Positions 7,513 to 14,500 of a stretch of DNA of 14,554 nucleotides are shown here, in pieces (within the stretch, counting starts at the first letter, position 1; every line of letters begins with the position of its first letter). Source of the DNA: Melaminivora alkalimesophila. GTDB lineage: Bacteria; Pseudomonadota; Gammaproteobacteria; Burkholderiales; Burkholderiaceae_C. The position numbers were made by a program, and so were the translations under genes. The notes under the pieces are model-generated. The model made no database searches. It was not told the DNA's origin and saw only the letters and a list, made by a program, of their open reading frames with translations. The DNA lies in contig NZ_ALEE01000425.1 of assembly GCF_000282995.1 (NCBI RefSeq), positions 1 through 14,554 on the forward strand, read 5' to 3'.

Positions 7513-8685
7513 ATGAACGCGCCCGGGCAACTCGCGCCCTACGCCTGCGATCCCGCGCGCTCGCGCGGGCGGCGCTACCCCGAGCCGCCGGCGCCCACGC
7601 GCACCGAATACCAGCGCGACCGCGACCGCATCGTCCATTCCTCGGCCTTTCGCCGGCTGGTCTACAAGACGCAAGTCTTCCTGAACCACGAGGGCGACCT
7701 GTTCCGCACCCGGCTGACGCACTCGCTGGAGGTCGCGCAGCTGGCGCGCTCCATCGCCCGCTCGCTGGCGCTCAACGAGGACCTGGTCGAGGCGATCAGT
7801 TTGGCGCACGACCTGGGCCACACGCCCTTTGGCCATGCCGGCCAGGATGCGCTCAACGGGTGCATGCGCGACTTCGGCGGTTTCGAGCACAACCTGCAGA
7901 GCCTGCGCGTGGTCGATGCGCTGGAGGAGCGCTACCCGGACTACGACGGCATCAACCTGACCTTCGAGGCGCGCGAAGGCATCCTCAAGCACTGCTCGCG
8001 GCGCAACGCCGAGCTGCTGGAGGCGCGCGAGCCGCAGGGCGTCGGCTGGCGCTTCCTGCACGGGGCGCGGCCCAGCATGGAGGCCCAGCTGTGCAATCTG
8101 GCCGACGAGATCGCCTACAACGCGCACGACATCGACGACGGCGTGCGTTCGGGCCTGCTGACGCTCGCCCAGCTGCGCGAGGTGTCGCTGTTCGAGCGCC
8201 ACCGTGCGCAGGCGCAGGCCGAGCATCCCCGGCTGGCAGAGGCGGGCAACGAGCGCCGGCTGTTGCACGAGGCGATCCGCCGGATGCTCAGCGAACAGGT
8301 CTACGACGTGATCGACAGCACGCGCGCGGCCCTGCAGGCGCATCGCCCGGACAGCGTCGAGGCGGTGCGCGCCCTGCCGGCGCTGGTGGGTTTTTCCGGA
8401 GAGATGCGCGCGCGCTCGCAGGAGCTCAAGGCCTTCCTGATGCAATTTCTCTACCGGCACCCGCAGGTGATGCAGAAGATGGACGCGGCCCAGCAGGTGG
8501 TGCGCGAACTGTTCGATGCCTACCTGGCCGACCCGCGCGAGCTTCCCGCCGCGCAGGCCGAGGTTGCGCTGGAGGGAGCGCTGCCGCAGCGCGCCCGCAC
8601 GGTGGCGGATTTCATCGCGGGCATGACGGACCGCTTCGCAGCGCGCGAGCACGAGCGCATCACCGGGCAGCGCCTGCTGGGGTGA
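7513..8685 (+). CDS. dgt: dGTPase-like HD-domain triphosphohydrolase
   Basis: The 390-residue product belongs to the HD-domain family of deoxynucleoside triphosphate triphosphohydrolases, which release tripolyphosphate from dNTPs and influence dNTP pools. Metal-binding HD motif residues are His70 (RLTHSLEVAQ), His99-Asp100 (AHDLGHTPFGHAG) and Asp198 (LADEIAYNAHDIDDG). The N-terminal RTEYQRDRDRIVHSSAFRRL and the FEHNLQSLRVV segment are characteristic of the shorter type-2 dGTPase-like group, so the substrate may be broader than dGTP. AGGAAGG at 7499-7505 supports the ATG. The position directly after aroB is a common betaproteobacterial arrangement. Confidence 0.93.
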   Translation: MNAPGQLAPYACDPARSRGRRYPEPPAPTRTEYQRDRDRIVHSSAFRRLVYKTQVFLNHEGDLFRTRLTHSLEVAQLARSIARSLALNEDLVEAISLAHDLGHTPFGHAGQDALNGCMRDFGGFEHNLQSLRVVDALEERYPDYDGINLTFEAREGILKHCSRRNAELLEAREPQGVGWRFLHGARPSMEAQLCNLADEIAYNAHDIDDGVRSGLLTLAQLREVSLFERHRAQAQAEHPRLAEAGNERRLLHEAIRRMLSEQVYDVIDSTRAALQAHRPDSVEAVRALPALVGFSGEMRARSQELKAFLMQFLYRHPQVMQKMDAAQQVVRELFDAYLADPRELPAAQAEVALEGALPQRARTVADFIAGMTDRFAAREHERITGQRLLG

Positions 8686-8699
8686 GGGCGGGCCTTTCC

Positions 8700-8705
8700 T
8701 AGAAT
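8700..8705 (+). promoter_or_regulatory. Possible -10 box (TAGAAT) before the DUF1415 gene
   Basis: TAGAAT lies in the 51-base gap between dgt and the DUF1415 gene and matches the -10 consensus at 4 of 6 positions. It is followed by CGGGG. No convincing -35 sits 16-18 bases upstream, so it is a weak candidate. Confidence 0.25.
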
Positions 8706-8736
8706 CGGGGTTTTGGCGGCCGCTGGCCGGGACCCG

Positions 8737-9390
8737 ATGAACAACGATCTTTCCTCTTCCGCAGGCGACGTGGCGGACGGCCACGACGCCACCGTCATCC
8801 AGGACATGGTGCGCTGGCTGGAGCGCGCCGTGATCGGGCTGAATCTGTGTCCCTTCGCCAAGGGCGTGCACACCAAGGACCAGATCCACTACGTGGTGAG
8901 CCACGCCACCGATGCGCGCGGGCTGCTGGAGGACCTGCGGCAGGAGCTGGAGGCGCTGGCCGAGAGCCCGCCCGAGCGGCGCGACACCACCTTGCTGATG
9001 GCGCCGCACTGCATGGAGGATTTCCTGGACTTCAACGATTTCCTGGAGCTGGCCGACGAGCTGGTGGAGGCGATGGACCTGGCAGGCATCCTGCAGGTCG
9101 CGTCCTTCCACCCGCGTTTCCAGTTCGCCGGGACCGCGCCGGAGGACGTGAGCAACTGCACGAACCGCGCGCCGTACCCCACGCTGCACCTGCTGCGCGA
9201 GGAGAGCATCGACCGCGCGGTCGAGGCCTTTCCCGAGGCGGAGGCGATCTTCGAGCGCAACATCGAGGTGATGGAATCCCTGGGCGCCGCGGGCTGGGAG
9301 GCACTTGATGTCGGCCCGCGCTGCCCGGCCCACGCGGCAGCGGCGGCAGGGCAGGGCGCGGGCGCGGGGCGCGGGAAGGCACAGCCGTGA
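8737..9390 (+). CDS. DUF1415 family protein
   Basis: This 217-residue protein matches the pattern of the DUF1415 family, which has no established function. Conserved blocks visible are WLERAVIGLNLCPFAKGV (28-44), VASFHPRFQFAG (121-132) and SNCTNRAPYPTLHLLRE (139-155). The conserved Cys, His and Asn residues would suit a metal or ligand site, which is inference. No signal peptide or membrane helix is visible, so it is probably cytoplasmic. The C-terminus is Ala/Gly-rich and low in complexity. The ATG at 8737 is chosen over an in-frame TTG at 8713, although its ribosome site is weak. Its TGA overlaps the GTG of the methyltransferase gene, so the two are likely co-translated. Confidence 0.85.
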   Translation: MNNDLSSSAGDVADGHDATVIQDMVRWLERAVIGLNLCPFAKGVHTKDQIHYVVSHATDARGLLEDLRQELEALAESPPERRDTTLLMAPHCMEDFLDFNDFLELADELVEAMDLAGILQVASFHPRFQFAGTAPEDVSNCTNRAPYPTLHLLREESIDRAVEAFPEAEAIFERNIEVMESLGAAGWEALDVGPRCPAHAAAAAGQGAGAGRGKAQP

Positions 9391-10289
9391 CGGCGCCCCG
9401 GCCCGCGCGGCGGCCCACGGAGTCCCGCAGGAGGGGCAAGGGCAGCGAATCCCAGGACGCGGCCGTGCTGGCGGAGCTGCGCCCGGGGCAGTCGATCGAG
9501 CTGCTCAAGGAGCTGCACATCCTGACGCGCGAAGGGCGCCTGAACCAGGACTCGCGGCGCAAGCTCAAGCAGGTCTACCACCTCTACCAGTTCATCGAGC
9601 CGCTGCTGGCGGAGCTGGCGCAGGACGGCCACGCACCGCTGCTGGCCGACCACGGGGCAGGAAAGTCCTACCTGGGCTTCATCCTGTACGACCTGTTCTT
9701 CAAGGGGCAGGGCCGCGGGCGGATCTACGGCATCGAGTGGCGCGCGGATCTGGTCGAGCGATCCCGGGCGCTGGCCCAGCGGCTGGGCTTCGAGCGCATG
9801 GAGTTCCTCAATCTGGCGGTGGCCGATGCCGCGGGCCGGGAGGCGGGACTGCCCGAGCGCATCGATATCGTGACCGCGCTGCACGCCTGCGACACCGCGA
9901 CCGACGATGCGATTGCCTTCGGGCTGCACAAGCAGGCGCGCGCCATGGTGCTGGTGCCGTGCTGCCAGGCGGAGGTCGCGGCGCAGCTGCGCGGCTCCAA
10001 GGCCCTGCAGCTGGCGCGCACGCCGCTTGCCGAGCTGTGGCGCCACCCGATCCACACGCGCGAGCTGGGCAGCCATCTGACCAATGTCATGCGCTGCCTG
10101 CACCTGGAGGCGAGCGGCTACCAGGTCACCGTGACCGAGCTGGTGGGCTGGGAGCACAGCCTGAAGAACGAGCTGATCCTGGCGCGCTGGACGGGGCAGA
10201 GAAAGCGCAGCGCGGCCGAGCGGCTCGCTGCCATCCTGGAGGAGTTCGGGTTGACCGGCGCGCTGGCGACACGTTTCGGCATGGCCTGA
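9387..10289 (+). CDS. SAM-dependent methyltransferase (Methyltransf_32-like)
   Basis: The 300-residue product has a Rossmann-type methyltransferase core. Motif I is LLADHGAGKSYLGFILYD (85-102), similar to the CGCGKAYLTFALY pattern of the Methyltransf_32 group. An acidic residue follows strand 2 (GIEWRADLVE, 114-123), then LHACDTATDDAI (165-176) and VPCCQAEVA (190-198); these HACDTATD and PCCQ blocks are typical of this group. The first 30 residues are basic and probably disordered. The substrate is unknown; related eukaryotic proteins include GSTCD- and METTL25-like members. The GTG start overlaps the DUF1415 stop (GTGA). The C-terminal 60 residues may help recognise the substrate. Confidence is high for the fold and low for the target. 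Confidence 0.85.
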   Translation: MTAPRPARRPTESRRRGKGSESQDAAVLAELRPGQSIELLKELHILTREGRLNQDSRRKLKQVYHLYQFIEPLLAELAQDGHAPLLADHGAGKSYLGFILYDLFFKGQGRGRIYGIEWRADLVERSRALAQRLGFERMEFLNLAVADAAGREAGLPERIDIVTALHACDTATDDAIAFGLHKQARAMVLVPCCQAEVAAQLRGSKALQLARTPLAELWRHPIHTRELGSHLTNVMRCLHLEASGYQVTVTELVGWEHSLKNELILARWTGQRKRSAAERLAAILEEFGLTGALATRFGMA

Positions 10290-10323
10290 GAAGGCTCGTC
10301 AGCAGCTTCCTGCCCACCCGTGG

Positions 10324-10329
10324 GACAAT
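10324..10329 (+). promoter_or_regulatory. Possible -10 box (GACAAT) before the amino acid importer operon
   Basis: GACAAT is followed by TGCGGG in the 105-base gap before the binding-protein gene. It matches TATAAT at 4 of 6 positions, and a similar GGACAAT box occurs near the right edge of the window. No convincing -35 is visible. Confidence 0.3.
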
Positions 10330-10341
10330 TGCGGGTTTGCC

Positions 10342-10360
10342 CGGGGTGCCTCGCACCTCG
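10342..10360 (+). other. GC-rich leader or terminator hairpin upstream of the importer
   Basis: CGGGGTGC (10342-10349) pairs with GCACCTCG (10353-10360) across a CTC loop, with one G-U pair in 8. The pyrimidine-rich CCTTTCTTCATT follows. It could be a weak terminator for the methyltransferase transcript or a structured 5' leader of the importer mRNA. Confidence 0.35.
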
Positions 10361-10394
10361 CCTTTCTTCATTGACCTTGAGAGCGCTTCCCGCC

Positions 10395-11201
10395 ATGATG
10401 AAAAAGTTCGCCGCCGTCACGCTGTTGACCCTCGGAGCCGTGCTTGCCGGCTGCTCCAAGCAGGAACCCGCCGCCCCGGCCGCCGAGGCCCCTGCCCCGG
10501 CGCCCGCCGCCGTGACGAAGATCGTGGTTGGCCTGGACGACAACTTCCCGCCGATGGGTTTTCGCGACGAAAAGAACGACCTCGTGGGCTTCGACATCGA
10601 CATGGCGCGCGAAGCCGCCAAGCGCCTCGGCCTGGAAGTCGAATTCAAGCCCATCGACTGGAGCGCCAAGGAGGCCGAGCTGTCGGGCAAGCGCGTCGAT
10701 GCGCTGTGGAACGGTCTGACCATCACCGAGGAGCGCAAGCAGAACATCGGCTTTACGGCGCCCTACATGGAAAACCACCAGATCATCGTGGTGCCCGCAG
10801 GCTCGTCCATCCAGACCAAGGCCGATCTCGCCGGCAAGGTCGTGGGCGCGCAGGAAGGCTCCAGCGCCGTGGACGCCATCAAGAAGGAAGAGGCGGTTTT
10901 CCAGTCCCTGAAGGAGCTCAAGACCTTCGGCGACAACGTGACGGCGCTGATGGACCTGTCGGCCGGTCGCCTGGAGGCGGTGGTGGTCGATGAGGTAGTG
11001 GGCCGCTACTACGTGGCCAAGAAGCCCGACCAATACGCCGTGCTGGAAGACAACTTCGGCACCGAGGACTACGGCGTGGGCGTGCGCAAGGACGACACCG
11101 AGCTGCTGGCCCGCCTCGACAAGGCGCTGGAGGAGATGAAGGCCGACGGCGCCGCCGCGAAGATCGCCGAGCAGTGGTTCGGCAAGAACATCATCAAGTA
11201 A
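10395..11201 (+). CDS. Amino acid ABC transporter substrate-binding lipoprotein
   Basis: This 268-residue family-3 solute-binding protein (SBP_bac_3 fold) captures a polar amino acid and delivers it to the permease encoded next. A lipoprotein signal peptide ends in VLAGC (Cys 20), followed by an Ala/Pro-rich tether to about residue 41. The core begins KIVVGLDDNFPPMGF and includes LVGFDIDMAREAAKRLG, the VDALWNGLTITEERKQNIGFTAPYM block that helps form the ligand pocket, and DYGVGVRKDD near the end. The Trp-Asn-Gly-Leu-Thr-Ile-Thr segment resembles cystine/polar amino acid binders, but the substrate cannot be fixed from sequence. Tandem ATGs at 10395 and 10398 are both possible. A longer frame reaching to 10320 is rejected because it would bury the signal peptide. 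Confidence 0.92.
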   Translation: MMKKFAAVTLLTLGAVLAGCSKQEPAAPAAEAPAPAPAAVTKIVVGLDDNFPPMGFRDEKNDLVGFDIDMAREAAKRLGLEVEFKPIDWSAKEAELSGKRVDALWNGLTITEERKQNIGFTAPYMENHQIIVVPAGSSIQTKADLAGKVVGAQEGSSAVDAIKKEEAVFQSLKELKTFGDNVTALMDLSAGRLEAVVVDEVVGRYYVAKKPDQYAVLEDNFGTEDYGVGVRKDDTELLARLDKALEEMKADGAAAKIAEQWFGKNIIK

Positions 11202-11238
11202 GGCCGTGCAACCCCTGGAGCGGCTGCGTTGCCGGAGC

Positions 11239-11269
11239 GGCGGCGCGGCCGCCGGCGGGGGCGCGCCGG
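11239..11269 (+). other. Overlapping GC-rich hairpins between binding-protein and permease genes
   Basis: GGCGGC/GCCGCC (11239-11253, 3-base loop) and CCGGCG/CGCCGG (11252-11269, 6-base loop) are perfect 6-base-pair stems. They overlap at two bases and so cannot both form fully. No T-run follows, so this is not a classic terminator. In importer operons, structures here can protect the binding-protein mRNA or reduce expression of the membrane genes; applying that role here is inference. Confidence 0.4.
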
Positions 11270-11315
11270 TCGGCGCGGTTGCGGGCTGTGCAGGGCGCTG
11301 AGCCGTCCTGATCCT

Positions 11316-11969
11316 ATGGACTACGTTCTCTCCCTTCTGGGGCCCCTGGCGCAGGGCGCGGCGGTCACGCTCAAGCTGTTTGCCATCACGCTGGTGCTGG
11401 CGGTGCCGCTGGGTCTGGCGCTGGCGCTGGCGCGACTGTCGCCCCTGCGGCCGCTGTCCACGGCGGTGAATGGCTATATCTGGCTGATGCGCGGCACGCC
11501 GCTCATGCTGCAGATGCTGTTCATCTACTTCGCGCTGCCCTTCGTCCCGGTCGTGGGTGTGCGCCTGCCGGACTTCCCGGCGGCGGTGGCGGCCTTCGCG
11601 CTGAACTACGCGGCCTACTTCGCCGAGATTTTTCGCGCCGGCATCCAGTCTGTCGATCGCGGCCAGTACGAGGCTGCCAAGGTGCTGGGCATGAGCTACC
11701 CGCAGACCATGCGGCGCATCGTGTTGCCGCAGATGGTGCGCACCATCCTGCCGCCCATGAGCAACGAGACCATCACCCTGGTCAAGGACACCTCGCTCAT
11801 CTACGTGCTGGCGCTCAACGACCTGCTGCGCGCCGCGCGCGGCATCGTGCAGCGCGACTTCACGACCACACCCTTCATCGTCGCCGGCGCCTTTTATCTG
11901 CTCATGACGCTGGTGCTGACCTGGGGTTTCCAGCGGCTGGAAAGACGCTATGCCAAGTACGACCAGTGA
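11316..11969 (+). CDS. Polar amino acid ABC transporter permease (HisM/GlnP family)
   Basis: The 217-residue inner-membrane permease forms the channel of the importer. Hydrophobic helices are visible at about 14-40, 55-80 and 88-108, with a last one at about 190-208. The cytoplasmic coupling (EAA) loop is YEAAKVLGMSYPQTMRRIVLPQ (118-139), the contact for the ATPase. WLMRGTPLMLQMLFIYFALP is typical of the HisM/GlnP group. Only one permease gene is present, so it probably acts as a homodimer. The ATG at 11316 is chosen because it gives the usual N-terminus; upstream in-frame codons encode an Arg/Gly-rich stretch without family similarity. The ribosome site is weak. The last 20 bases overlap the ATPase gene. 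Confidence 0.93.
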   Translation: MDYVLSLLGPLAQGAAVTLKLFAITLVLAVPLGLALALARLSPLRPLSTAVNGYIWLMRGTPLMLQMLFIYFALPFVPVVGVRLPDFPAAVAAFALNYAAYFAEIFRAGIQSVDRGQYEAAKVLGMSYPQTMRRIVLPQMVRTILPPMSNETITLVKDTSLIYVLALNDLLRAARGIVQRDFTTTPFIVAGAFYLLMTLVLTWGFQRLERRYAKYDQ

Positions 11970-12741
11970 GGCCGCGGGCGCCGTCCCCATGATCGAGGCG
12001 CAGGCGCTGCGCAAGCGCTATGGCGCCAACGAGGTGCTGCGCGGGGTCTCGCTCACGGTGCGGCGCGGCGAGGTGGCGGCGATCATCGGCCCTTCGGGCT
12101 CGGGCAAGAGCACCTTCCTGCGCTGCCTGAACCACCTGGAGACCATCGACAGCGGCGCGATCGCCATCGAGGGCGAGCCGCTGGTGGCGACCGACGCGGC
12201 CGGGCGCTGCGTCTATGTGCCGGACCTGCAGCTGCGCCGCATCTGCGCCAAGACCGGCATGGTGTTCCAGCACTTCAACCTGTTTCCGCACCTGACGGTG
12301 CTGGAGAACCTGATCGAGGCGCCGATGGTGGTGCAGGGCGTGCCGCGCGCGGAGGCGGTGGCGCGCGCCGAGGCGCTGCTGGACAAGGTGGGGCTGGCCC
12401 CGAAGCGCGACAGCTATCCGGCGCGCCTGTCGGGTGGGCAGAAGCAGCGCGTGGCGATCGCGAGGGCGCTCGCCATGCAGCCGGCCATCATGCTGTTCGA
12501 CGAGCCCACCTCGGCGCTCGATCCGGAGCTCACCGGCGAGGTGCTGCGCACCATGCGCGAGCTGGCCGAGGAGCGCATGACCATGCTGGTCGTCACGCAC
12601 GAGATGGGGTTTGCGCGCGAGGTGGCGCACACGGTGGCCTTCATGGACCAGGGCGAGCTGGTGGCGGCGCGCCCGGCGCGCGAGTTCTTCGCCGACCCAG
12701 GCCACGAGCGCGCGCGCGCCTTCCTGAACCACATGCTCTGA
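11950..12741 (+). CDS. Polar amino acid ABC transporter ATPase (HisP/GlnQ family)
   Basis: The 263-residue ATPase powers the importer. Motifs in order are Walker A GPSGSGKST (47-55), Q-loop MVFQHFNLFPHLTVLEN (104-120), signature LSGGQKQRVAIARAL (160-174), Walker B IMLFDEPTSALD (180-191) and switch His217 (VVTHEMGF). The segment DAAGRCVYVPDLQLRRI before the Q-loop lengthens the beta region as in HisP-type proteins, pointing to histidine/basic or polar amino acid importers. The ATG at 11950 has GGAAAG just upstream and overlaps the permease gene by 20 bases. An alternative ATG at 11989 would give 250 residues starting MIEAQALRKRYG and has no clear ribosome site. Only the binding-protein, permease and ATPase genes make up this transporter. 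Confidence 0.95.
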   Translation: MPSTTSEAAGAVPMIEAQALRKRYGANEVLRGVSLTVRRGEVAAIIGPSGSGKSTFLRCLNHLETIDSGAIAIEGEPLVATDAAGRCVYVPDLQLRRICAKTGMVFQHFNLFPHLTVLENLIEAPMVVQGVPRAEAVARAEALLDKVGLAPKRDSYPARLSGGQKQRVAIARALAMQPAIMLFDEPTSALDPELTGEVLRTMRELAEERMTMLVVTHEMGFAREVAHTVAFMDQGELVAARPAREFFADPGHERARAFLNHML

Positions 12742-12781
12742 CCTACGCCGGGGGGCGGGCGCCGCTGGCACCATGGGCGCC

Positions 12782-13621
12782 ATGCCCACCTGGATCGACA
12801 CCCACGTCCACCTGGACGAGTTCGTGCACCACGGCGGCGCGGCCCATGCCGACGCCGTGCGCAAGGAGGCGCGCCGGCGCGGCGTGGCGCACTGCGTGCT
12901 GCCGGCGGTGGAATGCGCCAACTTCGATGCCGTGCGCGAGCTGGCGGCGCGGCACGGCGACAGCTACGCGCTGGGGATTCACCCGCTGTTCACCCGGCAG
13001 GCGGGCGAGGCCGACCTGCAGGCGCTGGCGGACGAGCTGGAGCGGCGCAGCGGCGATCCGCGGCTGGTGGCGATCGGCGAGATCGGCCTGGACTACTTCG
13101 ACCAGACGCTCGACGACGGGCGCCAGCAACACCTGTGGCGCGAGCAGCTGCGCCTGGCGCGCCAGCACGAGCTGCCGGTCATCGTGCATTCGCGCCGCGC
13201 AGTGGACCAGATCTTGAAGGGCCTGCGCGAGCTGCCGGTGCGCGGGGGCATCGCCCATGCCTTCAACGGCAGCGAGCAGCAGGCGCGCCTCCTCGTCGAG
13301 ATGGGTTTCAAGCTGGGCTTCGGCGGTGCGGCGACCTTCGAGCGCGCGCACCAGATCCGGCGCCTGGCGGCGCGGTTGCCGCTGGAGGCCCTCGTGCTCG
13401 AAACCGACGCGCCGGACATCCCGCCCCACTGGCTCTACGTGACGGCCGCCGAGCGCGCGGCGGGCACACCCCCGGCGCGCAACACCCCGGGCGAGCTGCC
13501 GCGCATCGGCGAGGTGATTGCCGGGCTGCGCGGCATGGATCCGGCGGAGCTGGCGCGCGCGAGCCGCGACAATGCCTGTGTCGCGCTGCCTCGCCTGGGG
13601 GCCTTGCTGGGGGCAGAATGA
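12782..13621 (+). CDS. TatD family metal-dependent hydrolase
   Basis: This 279-residue TIM-barrel hydrolase resembles TatD/YcfH/YjjV proteins, several of which are metal-dependent DNases. Expected metal ligands are all present: His8 and His10 (IDTHVHLDEF), Glu100 (AIGEIGLDYF), His136 (PVIVHSRRA), His159 (GGIAHAFNGS) and Asp209 (LETDAPDIPP). The ATG at 12782 places the metal motif at the usual distance from the N-terminus. An in-frame ATG at 12773 would add three residues, and neither has a clear ribosome site. It starts 40 bases after the importer ATPase, and its stop overlaps the next ATG (ATGA), which suggests coupled translation with the spermidine-synthase-like protein. The exact subfamily is not resolved. 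Confidence 0.93.
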   Translation: MPTWIDTHVHLDEFVHHGGAAHADAVRKEARRRGVAHCVLPAVECANFDAVRELAARHGDSYALGIHPLFTRQAGEADLQALADELERRSGDPRLVAIGEIGLDYFDQTLDDGRQQHLWREQLRLARQHELPVIVHSRRAVDQILKGLRELPVRGGIAHAFNGSEQQARLLVEMGFKLGFGGAATFERAHQIRRLAARLPLEALVLETDAPDIPPHWLYVTAAERAAGTPPARNTPGELPRIGEVIAGLRGMDPAELARASRDNACVALPRLGALLGAE

Positions 13622-14457
13622 GCCGCCCGCCGGGCCGCCACCATTTGGCAGCGAACCTGTCCAACCCCTTGTTTCCGTGGGTCCGCCGCTTGTCCAGCAA
13701 AAAGAAGACCACCCCTGCCGAGTTGCCCGAGGTCGGCATTTCCGAAGATGGCGAGGTGCGCCACCTGCACCTCGGCACGCCCTGGATCCAGGGTTCCATG
13801 CGCATCGACGCGCCTTTCGAGCTGGAGCTGGAGTACGTGCAGCGCATGATGGCCTGGCTGCTGTTCGTCTCGCCCGAGTCGCTCGCCGAGCGCCACGCCC
13901 TGCAGCTGGGCCTGGGCGCGGGCGCCATCACCAAGTTCTGCTACAAGCGCCTGCGCATGCGGACCACGGCGATCGAGCTGAACCCGCAGGTGCTGGCCGT
14001 GTGCCGCGCCTGGTTCAAGCTGCCGCCCGAGGGGCCGCGGCTGTCGGTGGTGCTGGGCGATGCGGCCGAGCAGGTGCGGCGGCCCGAACTCGCCGGCACC
14101 GTCGACTTCCTGGCCGTGGACCTGTACGACCACAAGGCGGCGGCGCCGGTGCTCGACAGCGCCGACTTCTATGCCGACTGCCGCGCGCTGCTCACCGAAG
14201 ACGGCTGCATGACGGTGAACCTCTTCGGGCGTTCTTCCAGCTACGAGCGCAGCCTGGAGAGCCTGGCCGGGGTGTTCGGCGAATTGGCGCTGTGGGCCTT
14301 CCGGCCGACGCGCGAGGGCAACACGGTGGTGCTGGCGCAACGCACGCCCAGCCGCCCGAAGCGCGCCGAGCTGCAGGCGCGCGCCGAGGCGCTGCAGGCG
14401 CGCTGGGAGCTGCCCGCGCCCAAGTGGCTGCGGGTCTTCAAGCCGGTGGCGCCCTGA
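13618..14457 (+). CDS. Spermidine-synthase-like SAM-binding protein
   Basis: The 279-residue product has the methyltransferase-like fold of polyamine aminopropyltransferases. The glycine-rich loop LQLGLGAGAITKF (95-107) replaces the canonical GGGDG. The acidic strand end is AIELNPQVLAVCR (118-130), followed by VVLGDAAEQV (144-153) and VDLYDHKAAAPVL (167-179). The last aligns with the catalytic D-x-T-D-P region of SpeE: the two Asp residues are kept, but Thr and Pro are replaced by Tyr and His. A basic, probably disordered N-terminus spans about 1-35, and a charged helix lies near 247-262. It may be a true aminopropyltransferase, a methyltransferase or a divergent paralogue, so I give no gene symbol. 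Its ATG overlaps the TatD-family gene. Confidence 0.82.
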   Translation: MSRPPGRHHLAANLSNPLFPWVRRLSSKKKTTPAELPEVGISEDGEVRHLHLGTPWIQGSMRIDAPFELELEYVQRMMAWLLFVSPESLAERHALQLGLGAGAITKFCYKRLRMRTTAIELNPQVLAVCRAWFKLPPEGPRLSVVLGDAAEQVRRPELAGTVDFLAVDLYDHKAAAPVLDSADFYADCRALLTEDGCMTVNLFGRSSSYERSLESLAGVFGELALWAFRPTREGNTVVLAQRTPSRPKRAELQARAEALQARWELPAPKWLRVFKPVAP

Positions 14458-14487
14458 GCGCCCTGCGGTCTCCTTGGCGACCTGGCG

Positions 14488-14493
14488 GACAAT
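14488..14493 (+). promoter_or_regulatory. Possible -10 box (GACAAT) just before a start codon
   Basis: GGACAAT ends 7 bases before the ATG at 14501, so a transcript from it would begin at or almost at the start codon. No good -35 is visible. It resembles the GGGACAAT box at 10322-10329. Confidence 0.22.
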
Positions 14494-14500
14494 CTCCTGC

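Noticed and set aside
6466..9333. 955-codon open frame on the reverse strand across aroB, dgt and the DUF1415 gene
   Set aside because: It is antisense to three well-recognised genes. Its sequence is rich in Arg, Gln, His, Leu and Ala without any family motif, as expected when GC-rich third positions remove stop codons.
11229..11315. TTG start extending the permease by 29 residues
   Set aside because: The extra residues are an Arg/Gly-rich stretch encoded by the GC-rich hairpin region and do not resemble any permease N-terminus.
10368..12014. 548-codon reverse-strand open frame across the importer genes
   Set aside because: It is a shadow of the binding-protein and permease genes, with low-complexity His/Gln/Arg composition and no recognisable domain.
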